The notes under the pieces are model-generated. The model saw only the letters and a program-made list of their open reading frames with translations. It was not told where the DNA came from and searched no databases. From Bacteroidales bacterium (GTDB lineage Bacteria; Bacteroidota; Bacteroidia; Bacteroidales; UBA932), in the NCBI GenBank assembly GCA_017454265.1, contig JAFTDJ010000038.1, positions 62,001-126,000 on the forward strand: a DNA stretch of 64,000 bases. Direction: 5' to 3'. Both the position numbers and the translations under genes were made by a program. Shown here in pieces: positions 32,895 through 41,684 of the stretch. Position 1 is the first letter of the stretch, and each line of letters begins with the position of its first letter.

Positions 32895-33721
32895 ATAATT
32901 GATTTTAATGCGGCTCTGAATTCAGGCATGGGGCATTTTGTGTCCCGTTCAATAATGAGAGTCTTCAGGCCGGCATAAGGGAGTACTTCTTCAACAATGC
33001 TGGCAAGAGGACGGTCTGAACCAAAATATGCCTGGGCGAAAAATTCCCAAAAACGGGCGGAGGTGGCATCGTCTATATGGAAATTGACTTTCCTGAATTC
33101 GCTGCCGCTCAGAATTGATGTTACATATACCATCCCAACATCGAAAAGAGGATATCCGTAACAAAAATCGCCCAAATCTATGAAATAATTTTGGTCTCCT
33201 GTAAAAATGAGGTTGCCGAAATGCAGGTCGCCGTGAATTGCTGTAGGGGCATCGGGAGCGTCTGTTATAAAACGTTCCAGTTTGTCCTTCTCTGCAATCG
33301 TGAAGAAGGGATTCTCGTCCAACAGCCGAAGATAGCGGCATTTCACGCTTTCAAACTGTGATGTGTCGATTGTAGTAGCGTGCAGTTTCAGGCACATTCC
33401 AGCAAATAAGCGGGCATAATCGGCAACATGTACCGGGTCGTCAGAAATTGCCCGCGCAATGGATTTCTTTCCCAATACGCGCCGGAAACGGATACCGTAG
33501 CGGCCGTCTCCTGTAACTACAAAGTCACCGGGTTCCGGTGAAGGAATACCGGCGTCATATACCTTGCGTGCTATCTGAATTTCGTCCAAAGGCTGCTGTA
33601 TCTTGCCGGGGAAGTAAAGCTTGAGCATTATTCCCTCGTCTGTCCTGTGGTTATAGCTCTCGCCGTTGGCACCTTCTCCTGCGGGGACGTAATCGTTGAG
33701 GTTTATCAGAATAGGATCCAT
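32891..33721 (-). CDS. APH-like phosphotransferase (TIGR02172-type)
   Basis: A 276-aa protein kinase-fold enzyme of the aminoglycoside/choline phosphotransferase superfamily. The catalytic loop is IHGDLHFGNLIF (near residue 164) and the metal-binding motif FIDLGDFCYGYPLFD (near 180). An N-terminal nucleotide-binding segment (GEGANGESY, then IMLKLYFPGK) is visible. It fits the TIGR02172 group, whose substrate is not established. It sits between the HD protein (2-nt gap) and the sensor phosphatase (4-nt overlap). Confidence 0.88.
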   Translation of the reverse strand: MDPILINLNDYVPAGEGANGESYNHRTDEGIMLKLYFPGKIQQPLDEIQIARKVYDAGIPSPEPGDFVVTGDGRYGIRFRRVLGKKSIARAISDDPVHVADYARLFAGMCLKLHATTIDTSQFESVKCRYLRLLDENPFFTIAEKDKLERFITDAPDAPTAIHGDLHFGNLIFTGDQNYFIDLGDFCYGYPLFDVGMVYVTSILSGSEFRKVNFHIDDATSARFWEFFAQAYFGSDRPLASIVEEVLPYAGLKTLIIERDTKCPMPEFRAALKSII

Positions 33722-33723
33722 AT

Positions 33724-34302
33724 TTATTTGCTGAATACGTTGTCGATTAATGATTGGAACTCTTTGAAAGCGAACGTATCTTCCAGCTCACGAAGAGAAT
33801 CCGCAAGACCCCTGTAGTGCCATTCGTGATCTTTGGGATCTTTTGCGTGAAATATGCTCCACAGCTTGTCACCTTGCACGGCATAATCTCTGGCGATGGC
33901 CCTCATATTGGAGAGTTTGTCGCCGAGGGCAACGATTTTCGAATCCCTTGAAGCGGCAGCCAGCCTGTTTATAGCTGCGCGTTTGCGTGCATGCCAGCTA
34001 TCTTCCTCACTCACTCCGGGCTCGAAATGGTCGCTCTCTGAAGCTACGATAGCTGCCACTCTGTCCCCAAATTCTCTGCGAAGTTCTTCTACACATACGC
34101 CGCTGTCTTCCACAACGTCGTGAAGTGCCGCAGCGGCCAGAAGCTCCTGGTCTGGAGTAATGGTGGAGACTATTTCAACGGCCTCCATAGGATGCACTAT
34201 ATAAGGGAATCCTTTACCGCGTCTCTCAGTACCGGCATGGGCCTTGACGGCAAATATTATTGCCCTGTCCAGCAATTCTGTGTCCAATGGTTTGTTTGCC
34301 AT
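33724..34302 (-). CDS. HD-domain (p)ppGpp hydrolase-like protein
   Basis: A 192-aa HD-superfamily protein resembling the hydrolase half of SpoT or small alarmone hydrolases. It has AHAGTERRGKGFPYIVHPMEAV, split here as AHAGTERRGKGFPY and HPMEAV, then LLAAAALHDVVEDSG with the HD pair near residue 62, EEDSWHARKRAAI and ALGDKLSNMRAI. It probably removes the pyrophosphate of (p)ppGpp or a related molecule. It lies 2 nt after the synthetase gene, a pairing that could balance or neutralise the synthetase. Confidence 0.9.
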   Translation of the reverse strand: MANKPLDTELLDRAIIFAVKAHAGTERRGKGFPYIVHPMEAVEIVSTITPDQELLAAAALHDVVEDSGVCVEELRREFGDRVAAIVASESDHFEPGVSEEDSWHARKRAAINRLAAASRDSKIVALGDKLSNMRAIARDYAVQGDKLWSIFHAKDPKDHEWHYRGLADSLRELEDTFAFKEFQSLIDNVFSK

Positions 34303-34304
34303 AT

Positions 34305-35366
34305 TTATTTATTGTTCATGAACGGCAGGCTGTTGGCTTGTTCTACCAAAATCTCTGCCATGGTGTCGTTGTTGGATGATTCGCCGTTGAGCAGGTCAAA
34401 CATCATGCGTATGCCTGCACGACCGCCTCCGGATTTGAGTATGAAAGCGACGCACAGATTCTGGGGCCCGATAGACGACGCAAGGATGTCCAGGTCGGTA
34501 AGTCCAATCTGGTAACTGGCAATCTGGTAGGCTGCATCGGAGTAGTCTCGAATGACCTTCTCGAGGTCGCCGAGAGTCTTGCATCCTATAAGTTTGAAAA
34601 CCTGGAGATAGGGGAGCAGTGATACCGGATGGATTTCTGCCTGGTTTACTGCCGCAATTCTCTTGTTAAGCGTGTCGAAAGGCTCAAGTTCGAGGAAGCT
34701 GCGGTAGGTGTCGCCGTCCAGCGGGACTTCAGACAGGTTGCCGGAGGCGACCAGGGCACGCACGCGCCGCCTGTAGTCGGTTAGTTCAGAGCGGATGATA
34801 CTGAACTGCTCATCTACCAGTTCCAAAATGCCGGCAAGCCGGCTGAGGTTGCGCAGGTAACTTTTTGGAATCTCGACGCCGCTTTTATAGCCGGTGTCGT
34901 GATTCATATTTGCCCACGCATGCTGCAGCACTGTACGCAGCTGGATTTCGAAACGGTAGGGGAAACCGGGGGCATAGCAGATATAGTGCAGTGACAGGTA
35001 CCCGAAACTGTCTATTTCGTGAGCTTTACGCTTATCTACAGAATTGGCCCAATCCACCTCGAAAAGCCTTTCTATTGCGGATGAAACTTTGGCTATGTCG
35101 TCTGTATAAAAGGTTATTACGCGAAGGCCGATAATATCTGTAATGTCCTCAAGGGATGCATATTTTGAACCTTTGAGCTCGAGTTTCCCTGCGAGTGAGT
35201 CCTCGCTCTTTACTCTGTATTCCAGCGCAGCGACCAGCAGGCCGGCGTCCTTTAGCATGGAATTGAGCTTTGCGTTGATTTCTTCTGCTTTTTTCTTGAT
35301 TTCCGGAAGATTATCCCTGTATTCTTCCAGAATCATTTCACAATGTGGGTCGAGGTATCGTTGCAT
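34305..35366 (-). CDS. RelA/SpoT-domain alarmone synthetase
   Basis: A 353-aa protein with the nucleotide pyrophosphokinase fold in its first 190 residues: EYRVKSEDSLAGKLELKG, TDIIGLRVITFY, GYLSLHYICYAP and FEIQLRTVLQHAWA, followed by NHDTGYK. These are the synthetase motifs, including the ExQxR element. No HD or TGS-ACT domains are present, so it is a small-synthetase type with an unusual C-terminal extension of about 150 residues of unknown role. It follows nrdG by 3 nt and precedes the HD gene by 2 nt. Product may be (p)ppGpp, or another pyrophosphorylated nucleotide as in toxic synthetases. Confidence 0.9.
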   Translation of the reverse strand: MQRYLDPHCEMILEEYRDNLPEIKKKAEEINAKLNSMLKDAGLLVAALEYRVKSEDSLAGKLELKGSKYASLEDITDIIGLRVITFYTDDIAKVSSAIERLFEVDWANSVDKRKAHEIDSFGYLSLHYICYAPGFPYRFEIQLRTVLQHAWANMNHDTGYKSGVEIPKSYLRNLSRLAGILELVDEQFSIIRSELTDYRRRVRALVASGNLSEVPLDGDTYRSFLELEPFDTLNKRIAAVNQAEIHPVSLLPYLQVFKLIGCKTLGDLEKVIRDYSDAAYQIASYQIGLTDLDILASSIGPQNLCVAFILKSGGGRAGIRMMFDLLNGESSNNDTMAEILVEQANSLPFMNNK

Positions 35367-35369
35367 ATT

Positions 35370-35822
35370 CTACCGTTTCCAAAAAAGTTCTGTAATGTCT
35401 TGCCCGTGATAATACATGCGCTGGTTTGTCGTTGGCTTGTTAAGCGGTCCCAGAGACTCGATATATGGCCCTGTTTTTACGAAATCGAATGTCCGGAAAA
35501 AGGAGTCGTCCACTTTGTCCCTTCCGCTATATACTGCCGTCTCCACCCGGGGCCACCTGCTCTTGATATGCCCGGCAAGGCGCATCAGAGCTGCGCTGTC
35601 TGAGCCTTCTCCCAGGAACAGGAAACAATTTATGCCAAAATTATCTGCCAGAAGCTTGTCTATTGCATTCTCTGTAAGTTCTTCCCCTATATCGTCACGA
35701 AGGAAAGGGGAGTGGCATCCGGGGCAATTACCCCGGCAATTGGTTATCTCAACTGCCAGGGTAACGCGGTCCGGTATTTCTTCAATGACCGTGTCGGTCA
35801 GCGAAGGGATATACTTTATCAT
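35370..35822 (-). CDS. nrdG: Anaerobic ribonucleotide reductase activating protein
   Basis: A 150-aa radical SAM enzyme. The iron-sulfur ligands are Cys29, Cys33 and Cys36 in NCRGNCPGCHSP, matching CX3CX2C. It generates the glycyl radical on NrdD. The ATG at 35822 overlaps the nrdD stop (ATGA) and matches the family N-terminus. An alternative longer frame upstream lies inside nrdD and is rejected. It is followed after 3 nt by the alarmone synthetase. Confidence 0.95.
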   Translation of the reverse strand: MIKYIPSLTDTVIEEIPDRVTLAVEITNCRGNCPGCHSPFLRDDIGEELTENAIDKLLADNFGINCFLFLGEGSDSAALMRLAGHIKSRWPRVETAVYSGRDKVDDSFFRTFDFVKTGPYIESLGPLNKPTTNQRMYYHGQDITELFWKR

Positions 35823-38017
35823 TCCTTTTCCTTGGGGTTGTAAAAGCGCTTGTCCGCCTCGATCTGACGCGGCTCTGCAAAGGAGGAAATTCTCTTGAGA
35901 TAGCCGATGACGCGAGTCAGGTAGTCCAGATTCTCGCTGCCGCACTTCGGGCACTTTGTAAGCGTATCTTTGCTTATATAGCCGCAGTCGTTGCAGACAG
36001 TGTTGCGGCAGTTGAATGTGAAGTAGTTCGTGCCGTAGTGGGCGGCAGTGCTCAACAACTGGCGGTATTGCTCCTTGCTCAGGTGCTCGGCAATATTCAT
36101 ATGCAGGGCGGAACCACCGTCAAGGTACTTTACGAAATCTTCTCCGTGCAGTTTGAACTTGTCAATCATCGATACGTTCACGTCTTCCGGGTTGTAAAAA
36201 TACGAACTGTACAGATTATGCTTGTCGGAAACAAAATAGCCGTCCTTCTTGTCCCACTTGTAATTCTTTGCAGCCAGATTTTCGGCAGGTACGAATTCCG
36301 TGTTGAACATTGCATCAGCAGTTTTGTCCTTGCGGTTGCAGATGTTGATGGTCTCCAGGATAGTATTTACGAATGCGCCGTATTCAGGGTTGGGGGAGAC
36401 CTCGAGGCCGAGGAACTCTGCAGCTTCCGTGAGGCCGTTTACGCCTACAGTGAGATACTGGCGCTTCATGTCAATGAAACCGGCCTTGTAAACATCAAGC
36501 ATTTCCGCTTTGAGGAAGTCCTTGATGATGTCGTTGAACGCAATCTGATACTTATGAACGCGTTCTGTCATTTCCCTGATATCTTTGGCAATGAAGTTTG
36601 TATAGAGGTCGTCCTTGTCATAGAAGTTGCTCACGGGGTTGAGCGGCTTTCCAGACTCAAGGTGAACGCCGCGGCGCTCTGCAAAATAACGGCGCACAGA
36701 ATCCTGAATCAGCCTGTTGAGATTAATGGTCATGACCGACTTTGAACCGGTACTCACAGACGCAGTGCCCATGGAGTACTGGTGAGTGGTATGGTTGTGA
36801 TCCGTGTCTTCCATATCCTTGAGGGAGTTGCGCAGACGACAGCAGCTGCTCAGTGAGTCAGGGCTATTGGACAGGTAGCAGAAGAAGCTGTGCCCCTTTG
36901 ACCACATCTCTGCAGTGAAATCTGCATAGTCCTTGTCGGCAAAGTCGTCTCCTCCGTCGGTCAGCAAGGCCATGGTTTCAACCGGGAAAGTGAGGATATA
37001 GTGATTGCGCTCCTCATTGAACCAGTTCATAAAATGCCTTTGGAGCCAGTCGAGGGTTTCCCATTTGGGGGCTGTACCGTCCGGGAAGCGGAAGTCCCCG
37101 AAAACGCCCTCGAAATATGGTTTGTCGAAGTATCCGATATTCCAGAACACGGTCTGGTAACCACGGTTTCCGGCCGGCATGTTCATAGAGTGGACAACTT
37201 GCTGGAAATAGTTGTCTATCACCTTGACAAGCGTCCTCTTCTTAATGTTTAGTTCAACTATGTCATCGAGATGCTCGAGATAGTCGTCGCCGTAGTCTTT
37301 GCGGAGAAAATAGTCGAAATACATCAGGAATTCAGGCGTTGCCACAGCGCCCATGAACTGGGAAGAGACGGAGTACACCAGATTGATGAATTCGCCGCAG
37401 AAACTCTTGAGATCGGTGGGGGCAACGGAAACTCCGCCCAATTCCTTAAGGCCGCTCACGAGGAAGGGGTACATGGTAATGGCTACACAGTAGGGGAATC
37501 CGGGCGTGCCGCTCTCGTCGTGCTTGTACAACACGTGGGATTCCAGATCTCTCAGATACTGGTCTGCAAGATGGCGACCGAACAATGTTTTGATCTTGTC
37601 GCACATAATGTAGCGGTTCTGCTTTATGTTGTTCTCCTTGTAAAGTTCGTTGCCAAGAGTCACAATGTTTTTGCGGGTGACGTTGGCATTGGCGTCGAAC
37701 TTCGAACCCGTAGCTGCATTTGTGGCGGCTATGTAGTCTTTAATGAAGTCGCGTTTTTTGCGGAGATCCAGGTCTGCGTCAAATTTTTCAATGTAGGCGA
37801 GAGCAACTTTCTTGTTGATGGACATCAGTGAATCCACCACCTGCCGGCGTATCTCGCTGCTGTAGATGCCGTCGTATATGTAGAGGTTGTTGATGATGGA
37901 TACGACTATGGAGTCGTCGCAATATTGCCCTGCCGTCTTGTAGGCCTCGTGTATGCCACGGGCCAGTTTCGCTTTGTCATACTCTTCAATCGAGCCGTTG
38001 GTTTTTCGTACGTCCAT
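35819..38017 (-). CDS. nrdD: Anaerobic ribonucleoside-triphosphate reductase
   Basis: A 732-aa class III ribonucleotide reductase that makes dNTPs without oxygen. An ATP-cone domain occupies residues 1-95 (VRKTNGSIEEYDKAKLARGI). A zinc site uses Cys675, Cys678, Cys689 and Cys692 (CNDCGY and CPKCGS), and the glycyl radical is probably Gly705 in RVIGYLKR. It is the first gene of a tight leftward cluster that continues to 29468. A -7 element (TAAATTTG, minus strand, 38058-38065) gives a leader of about 33 nt. Confidence 0.97.
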   Translation of the reverse strand: MDVRKTNGSIEEYDKAKLARGIHEAYKTAGQYCDDSIVVSIINNLYIYDGIYSSEIRRQVVDSLMSINKKVALAYIEKFDADLDLRKKRDFIKDYIAATNAATGSKFDANANVTRKNIVTLGNELYKENNIKQNRYIMCDKIKTLFGRHLADQYLRDLESHVLYKHDESGTPGFPYCVAITMYPFLVSGLKELGGVSVAPTDLKSFCGEFINLVYSVSSQFMGAVATPEFLMYFDYFLRKDYGDDYLEHLDDIVELNIKKRTLVKVIDNYFQQVVHSMNMPAGNRGYQTVFWNIGYFDKPYFEGVFGDFRFPDGTAPKWETLDWLQRHFMNWFNEERNHYILTFPVETMALLTDGGDDFADKDYADFTAEMWSKGHSFFCYLSNSPDSLSSCCRLRNSLKDMEDTDHNHTTHQYSMGTASVSTGSKSVMTINLNRLIQDSVRRYFAERRGVHLESGKPLNPVSNFYDKDDLYTNFIAKDIREMTERVHKYQIAFNDIIKDFLKAEMLDVYKAGFIDMKRQYLTVGVNGLTEAAEFLGLEVSPNPEYGAFVNTILETINICNRKDKTADAMFNTEFVPAENLAAKNYKWDKKDGYFVSDKHNLYSSYFYNPEDVNVSMIDKFKLHGEDFVKYLDGGSALHMNIAEHLSKEQYRQLLSTAAHYGTNYFTFNCRNTVCNDCGYISKDTLTKCPKCGSENLDYLTRVIGYLKRISSFAEPRQIEADKRFYNPKEKE

Positions 38018-38057
38018 TATTGTTAGAATTTTTAGAATTCGTTTAGTGTTCGGACTA

Positions 38058-38065
38058 CAAATTTA
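38058..38065 (-). promoter_or_regulatory. -7 element of the nrdD operon
   Basis: TAAATTTG on the minus strand, 40 nt upstream of the nrdD ATG. No other convincing promoter was seen inside the cluster down to 30397. Confidence 0.5.
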
Positions 38066-38118
38066 GGCAATAGAATACTTCGAAAACTTTTTTCGGGCAG
38101 AAGTTTTCAACATCAATA

Positions 38119-38153
38119 TCAACAGCCGGCCTGATAGCGGGGCCGGCTGTTGA
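38119..38153 (-). terminator. Strong hairpin after the FAD oxidoreductase gene
   Basis: A perfect 13-bp inverted repeat (TCAACAGCCGGCC with GGCCGGCTGTTGA, 9-nt loop), 24 nt past the oxidoreductase stop and before the nrdD promoter. The U-run after it is poor, so termination efficiency is uncertain. Confidence 0.55.
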
Positions 38154-38176
38154 GGTGTTTATGTCGAACAAGGAAA

Positions 38177-40033
38177 CTACAGTACGTCCAGGGCAAAAAC
38201 GTGAGCTTTTTCCGCTCCCCATGTTTCAGTAATGACCAGTCGGACAGCATCTGCCTTCACTGACTGGAAACTAACCTTGTTAAGTCGCGTGTAGTTAAGC
38301 GGACATTCGTAAACCGTGGTCCACGGGCCCTTCTTGAGTTTAACTTCTATGCGGTAGGATTTTGCCATCATGCCCGGAATCCGGACCCTTTCCGTTGTGG
38401 CTTCCAGCTTGCGCATACGCTTGCTGCGGACTTTGAAATGGGAGTCGAAGATGAGACGCGCTCCACTGACCGTAACCGGCTTCTTCCAGCAGTACACTAC
38501 GGATTCCTCGCCAGGCGACAGCCAGACTCCGTTGTCTGCGCCGTCCCATCCGCGGTCTATGCCGTTGCGCAGCACTTCACATTCTTCGGGAAGCTTTGCA
38601 CTAATGGTGAGGGCGGATGGTTTGCGCCAGCGGTAGGGGAGCATACAGTCGTCGTCTTCCAGCATCTCCTGGACCTGGCCTATATAATGTGAACGTACTT
38701 CGGCAGGGCTGACACCCTTCTCCAATGCCACCGCAGCACCGGTTCCGCAGGCCTGGCCGAGCAGGGCGGTGGTAGCCATGACGCGGGTTGCCGAAAGTCC
38801 CATGTGGGTGCAGGAGATGTCGCGCCCGGCAAACATCAGGTTGGGCACGTTGACAGAATACAGGCAATCGAACGGGATTCCGAAGTAATCAGGGCATTTA
38901 TATTCCACGCTGATGCGGCCTTTCTTATGGAAGGCCTCAGGGTCATGGTCGTCCAGGGTCCATCCGCCATAGGCGACGACATCCTCGAAATGGCCTCCGC
39001 TCAATACGTCGTTCTGGGTGAGGATATGAGGGCCGATATAACGGGTAGACTCACGCTTGCCTGGCAGGGAACCTATCCAGTCAAGCTCATATCCTTTACC
39101 GCGTCCGTCCGGATGGTTTTTCATATACTCCCATATGCCGTATGCGATTCGTTTGAGCTCAAACTGTATGTCAGGGGCATCGAAAATGGTGTCCAGCGTG
39201 CCGCCGAACTCTATCCACCAGAAATTGTTGTCCTTGGGGTTGTAAATCCGTTTGTAGTTGAACTTTACGCCGGGAATCGTGGACTTTGGGGTCTCGTAAT
39301 CGAAGTCTGCGTCCGTGAAATGGTAAGCCCATTCGGGTGCAATGAAGGGATGCTCCTCGTTTGTTTTTCTAAGTTGCAGGAGTATGGAATTGCCCATGGT
39401 CTTTGCATCACCTCCCTGATGAAGGTTGGTCTCTCCGAACTCCTCGGGGAATTCGCGGCCGCGGCGGAACCTGGCTCCGGAAAGACGCAGTATGCCGTCT
39501 CCGGTACAATCGGCGAAGAGTTTGCCTTTGATGGTATATTTGGTATAAGCGTTGCCGTTCCAGCACCTGACTGCGGCAATCCTGTCGCCGTCCATTATTA
39601 CATCCTCTACGGAAGTATTGAGCAGCAGCTTAATACGTGGCTCACTTATAACTGTGCTATAGATTACGTCATCCCACATAGTATAGCGTTGGAGGGGATT
39701 ATAGTAGAAGTTGCGTAACTGCATTTCCTCCAATAATCCGGCTTCGGTATATTGATCTTTGAGAACGCCGACTATGCCCATTCGCATCTCGCTGGATGCA
39801 TTACCGCCAAGCACGGGGCGATCCTGAATAAGGATGACGTCGGCGCCGTGCCGGGCCGCTGAAACAGCAGCGCAGACTCCGGCAAGCCCGCCACCTGCAA
39901 CAACGAAATCACCTTCAAGGCTGACTTCTTTTATTACAGGTGAATTCTTTTCTGTCCGCATTTCCTGTGCAGTAGATGTGAACTGACAGGCAAGCAACGT
40001 CGCTGTGAGCGCGATTCTGAGGGAAATCTTCAT
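38177..40033 (-). CDS. Secreted FAD-dependent oxidoreductase (FAD_oxidored family)
   Basis: A 618-aa protein with a Sec signal peptide (RIALTATLLACQFTSTAQ). The FAD-binding Rossmann motif VVAGGGLAGVCAA starts near residue 40, followed by RPVLGGNASSEMRMG. A later GRDISCTHMGLSATRVMATTA segment closes the flavin domain. The last 150 residues look like a beta-sandwich. The frame extends 25 codons further upstream, but this crosses the promoter; the ATG at 40033 starts the signal peptide. It is a paralogue of the protein at 4637-6091, here with a Sec rather than a Tat signal. The substrate is unknown. Confidence 0.88.
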   Translation of the reverse strand: MKISLRIALTATLLACQFTSTAQEMRTEKNSPVIKEVSLEGDFVVAGGGLAGVCAAVSAARHGADVILIQDRPVLGGNASSEMRMGIVGVLKDQYTEAGLLEEMQLRNFYYNPLQRYTMWDDVIYSTVISEPRIKLLLNTSVEDVIMDGDRIAAVRCWNGNAYTKYTIKGKLFADCTGDGILRLSGARFRRGREFPEEFGETNLHQGGDAKTMGNSILLQLRKTNEEHPFIAPEWAYHFTDADFDYETPKSTIPGVKFNYKRIYNPKDNNFWWIEFGGTLDTIFDAPDIQFELKRIAYGIWEYMKNHPDGRGKGYELDWIGSLPGKRESTRYIGPHILTQNDVLSGGHFEDVVAYGGWTLDDHDPEAFHKKGRISVEYKCPDYFGIPFDCLYSVNVPNLMFAGRDISCTHMGLSATRVMATTALLGQACGTGAAVALEKGVSPAEVRSHYIGQVQEMLEDDDCMLPYRWRKPSALTISAKLPEECEVLRNGIDRGWDGADNGVWLSPGEESVVYCWKKPVTVSGARLIFDSHFKVRSKRMRKLEATTERVRIPGMMAKSYRIEVKLKKGPWTTVYECPLNYTRLNKVSFQSVKADAVRLVITETWGAEKAHVFALDVL

Positions 40034-40054
40034 TGTCTTATATATGTTTTTCCA

Positions 40055-40073
40055 CAAATATAAGCTATATTTG
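40055..40073. promoter_or_regulatory. Back-to-back -7 elements forming one palindrome
   Basis: CAAATATAAGCTATATTTG is a perfect 8-bp inverted repeat with an AGC centre. Its two halves are the leftward (oxidoreductase) and rightward (HerA-like) TATATTTG elements. The two promoters therefore share one 19-bp site. Confidence 0.7.
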
Positions 40074-40091
40074 CCAAAAATCGAATATAAT

Positions 40092-41684
40092 ATGTACACT
40101 TCCAGCAACGGACTATATGTAGCTCACGGTCCTGAAGGGCCCATCAGCATTACAGGGAAAATGGCTAACCGTCACGGACTCATCGCGGGTGCGACGGGTA
40201 CCGGTAAAACCGTGACTCTCCAGGTACTTGCCGAAACATTCAGCCAAGCTGGCGTTCCATGCTTTATGGCTGATATGAAGGGGGACCTGAGCGGTATCAG
40301 CCAAACGGGTAAGATGTCCGGTTTTATTGAAAAGCGTTGCGCTGAATTCGGTATTGACAATCCTGTTTTCGCGCCGAATCCTGTGCGTCTTTACGATGTC
40401 TTCGGTGAGCAGGGGCATCCGATGCGTACTACGATTTCCAATATGGGGCCTCAGTTGATGAGCCGCTTGATGGGACTTACCGACGTACAGGCCGGAGTGC
40501 TTGACATTGTCTTCCGTGTAGCAGACGACAACAGCCTTCTGCTCATTGACTTGAAGGATCTCAGGTCTATGCTCACATACGTAAGCGAACACGCTGAGGA
40601 AATACGCATCACCTATGGAAACGTAACATCGATGTCTATAGGAGCAATTCAGAGGGCTCTTGTAGGACTGGAGAATGAAGGAGCCGCGGAATTCTTTGCT
40701 GAGCCTGCGTTTGAAATAAACGACCTTCTTGCCGTAGAAAATGGAAGGGGAGTCCTGAGCGTTCTTGCAGCTGACCGGCTGATGCTTAATCCAAAGATGT
40801 ACTCCACCTTCCTTCTGTGGCTGCTTTCAGATCTTTACGCGACTTTGCCCGAGGTTGGTGACTGCGAGCTGCCGAAGCTGGTGTTTTTCTTCGACGAAGC
40901 CCATACTTTGTTTACTGACACAGCACCAGCCCTGGTACGTAAGATTGAGCAGGTGGTAAGATTGATACGGAGCAAGGGAGTGGGCGTTTACTTTGTTACT
41001 CAGAATCCCACAGATATTCCCGAGAGCATACTTGGCCAGCTCGGAAACCGCATCCAGCACGCCCTGCGCGCATTTACACCTAAAGATCAGAAAGCAGTGC
41101 GCAGTGCTGCGGAGACTTTCCGGGCCAACCCTGCATTTAAAACTGACGAGGCCATAACAACCCTTGAGACCGGTGAGGCCCTCGTTAGTTTCCTGGACGA
41201 AAAGGGCGCTCCCGGAATAGTTCAGCGCGCACGTATTTTATTCCCTCTGAGCCAGATTGGCGCTATAACTGAAGGCCAGCGGCTTGATATACGAAATTCG
41301 TCCCCCCTCAAAGGAAAGTACGACCAGGTAATCGACCGGGAATCTGCCTTTGAAGTGCTGCTGGCAGACCGTCAGCGTGCCCAGGAGGAGCAAGAGCGAC
41401 AACAACAGGCTATGGAGGAAAGCGCCCGGGAGAAAAAGTCTGAGAAGTCTAAGACGGGCAGGTCAAAGGCGGGCAAGTCTCTGGGGTCGGCCATTCTTAC
41501 TGCTGCAGCTGGTGCGGCAATTACGAGCCTTACCCGCAGTGCAGGCACTGCGGCTGCAAATGCGGTGACCGGCAAAAAGAGCAAGACCACGGGTAAAGAT
41601 GTAGCAGGAAAAGCTGTATCCAACGCGACGTCAACCGCTCTCCGTACCTTTACCCGCTCGATATTGGGCAGTCTCATCAAGTAG
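40092..41684 (+). CDS. HerA-like (DUF853) ATPase
   Basis: A 530-aa P-loop ATPase of the HerA/FtsK superfamily, YjgR type. Walker A is GATGTGKT (residues 33-40), Walker B is LVFFFDEAHTLF, and GNRIQHALRAFTPKDQKAVRSAAE (a family region) follows. The C-terminal 110 residues are Lys/Glu-rich, then Ala/Thr-rich, of low complexity. Bidirectional DNA-pumping activity is known for HerA, but the role of this branch is unclear. The start at 40092 fits the family. The next gene begins at the first base after the stop. Confidence 0.9.
   Translation: MYTSSNGLYVAHGPEGPISITGKMANRHGLIAGATGTGKTVTLQVLAETFSQAGVPCFMADMKGDLSGISQTGKMSGFIEKRCAEFGIDNPVFAPNPVRLYDVFGEQGHPMRTTISNMGPQLMSRLMGLTDVQAGVLDIVFRVADDNSLLLIDLKDLRSMLTYVSEHAEEIRITYGNVTSMSIGAIQRALVGLENEGAAEFFAEPAFEINDLLAVENGRGVLSVLAADRLMLNPKMYSTFLLWLLSDLYATLPEVGDCELPKLVFFFDEAHTLFTDTAPALVRKIEQVVRLIRSKGVGVYFVTQNPTDIPESILGQLGNRIQHALRAFTPKDQKAVRSAAETFRANPAFKTDEAITTLETGEALVSFLDEKGAPGIVQRARILFPLSQIGAITEGQRLDIRNSSPLKGKYDQVIDRESAFEVLLADRQRAQEEQERQQQAMEESAREKKSEKSKTGRSKAGKSLGSAILTAAAGAAITSLTRSAGTAAANAVTGKKSKTTGKDVAGKAVSNATSTALRTFTRSILGSLIK

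Noticed and set aside
35819..35954. Longer nrdG start at 35954
   Set aside because: The extra 44 residues lie inside nrdD and do not resemble NrdG; the ATG at 35822 overlaps the nrdD stop in the usual coupled manner.
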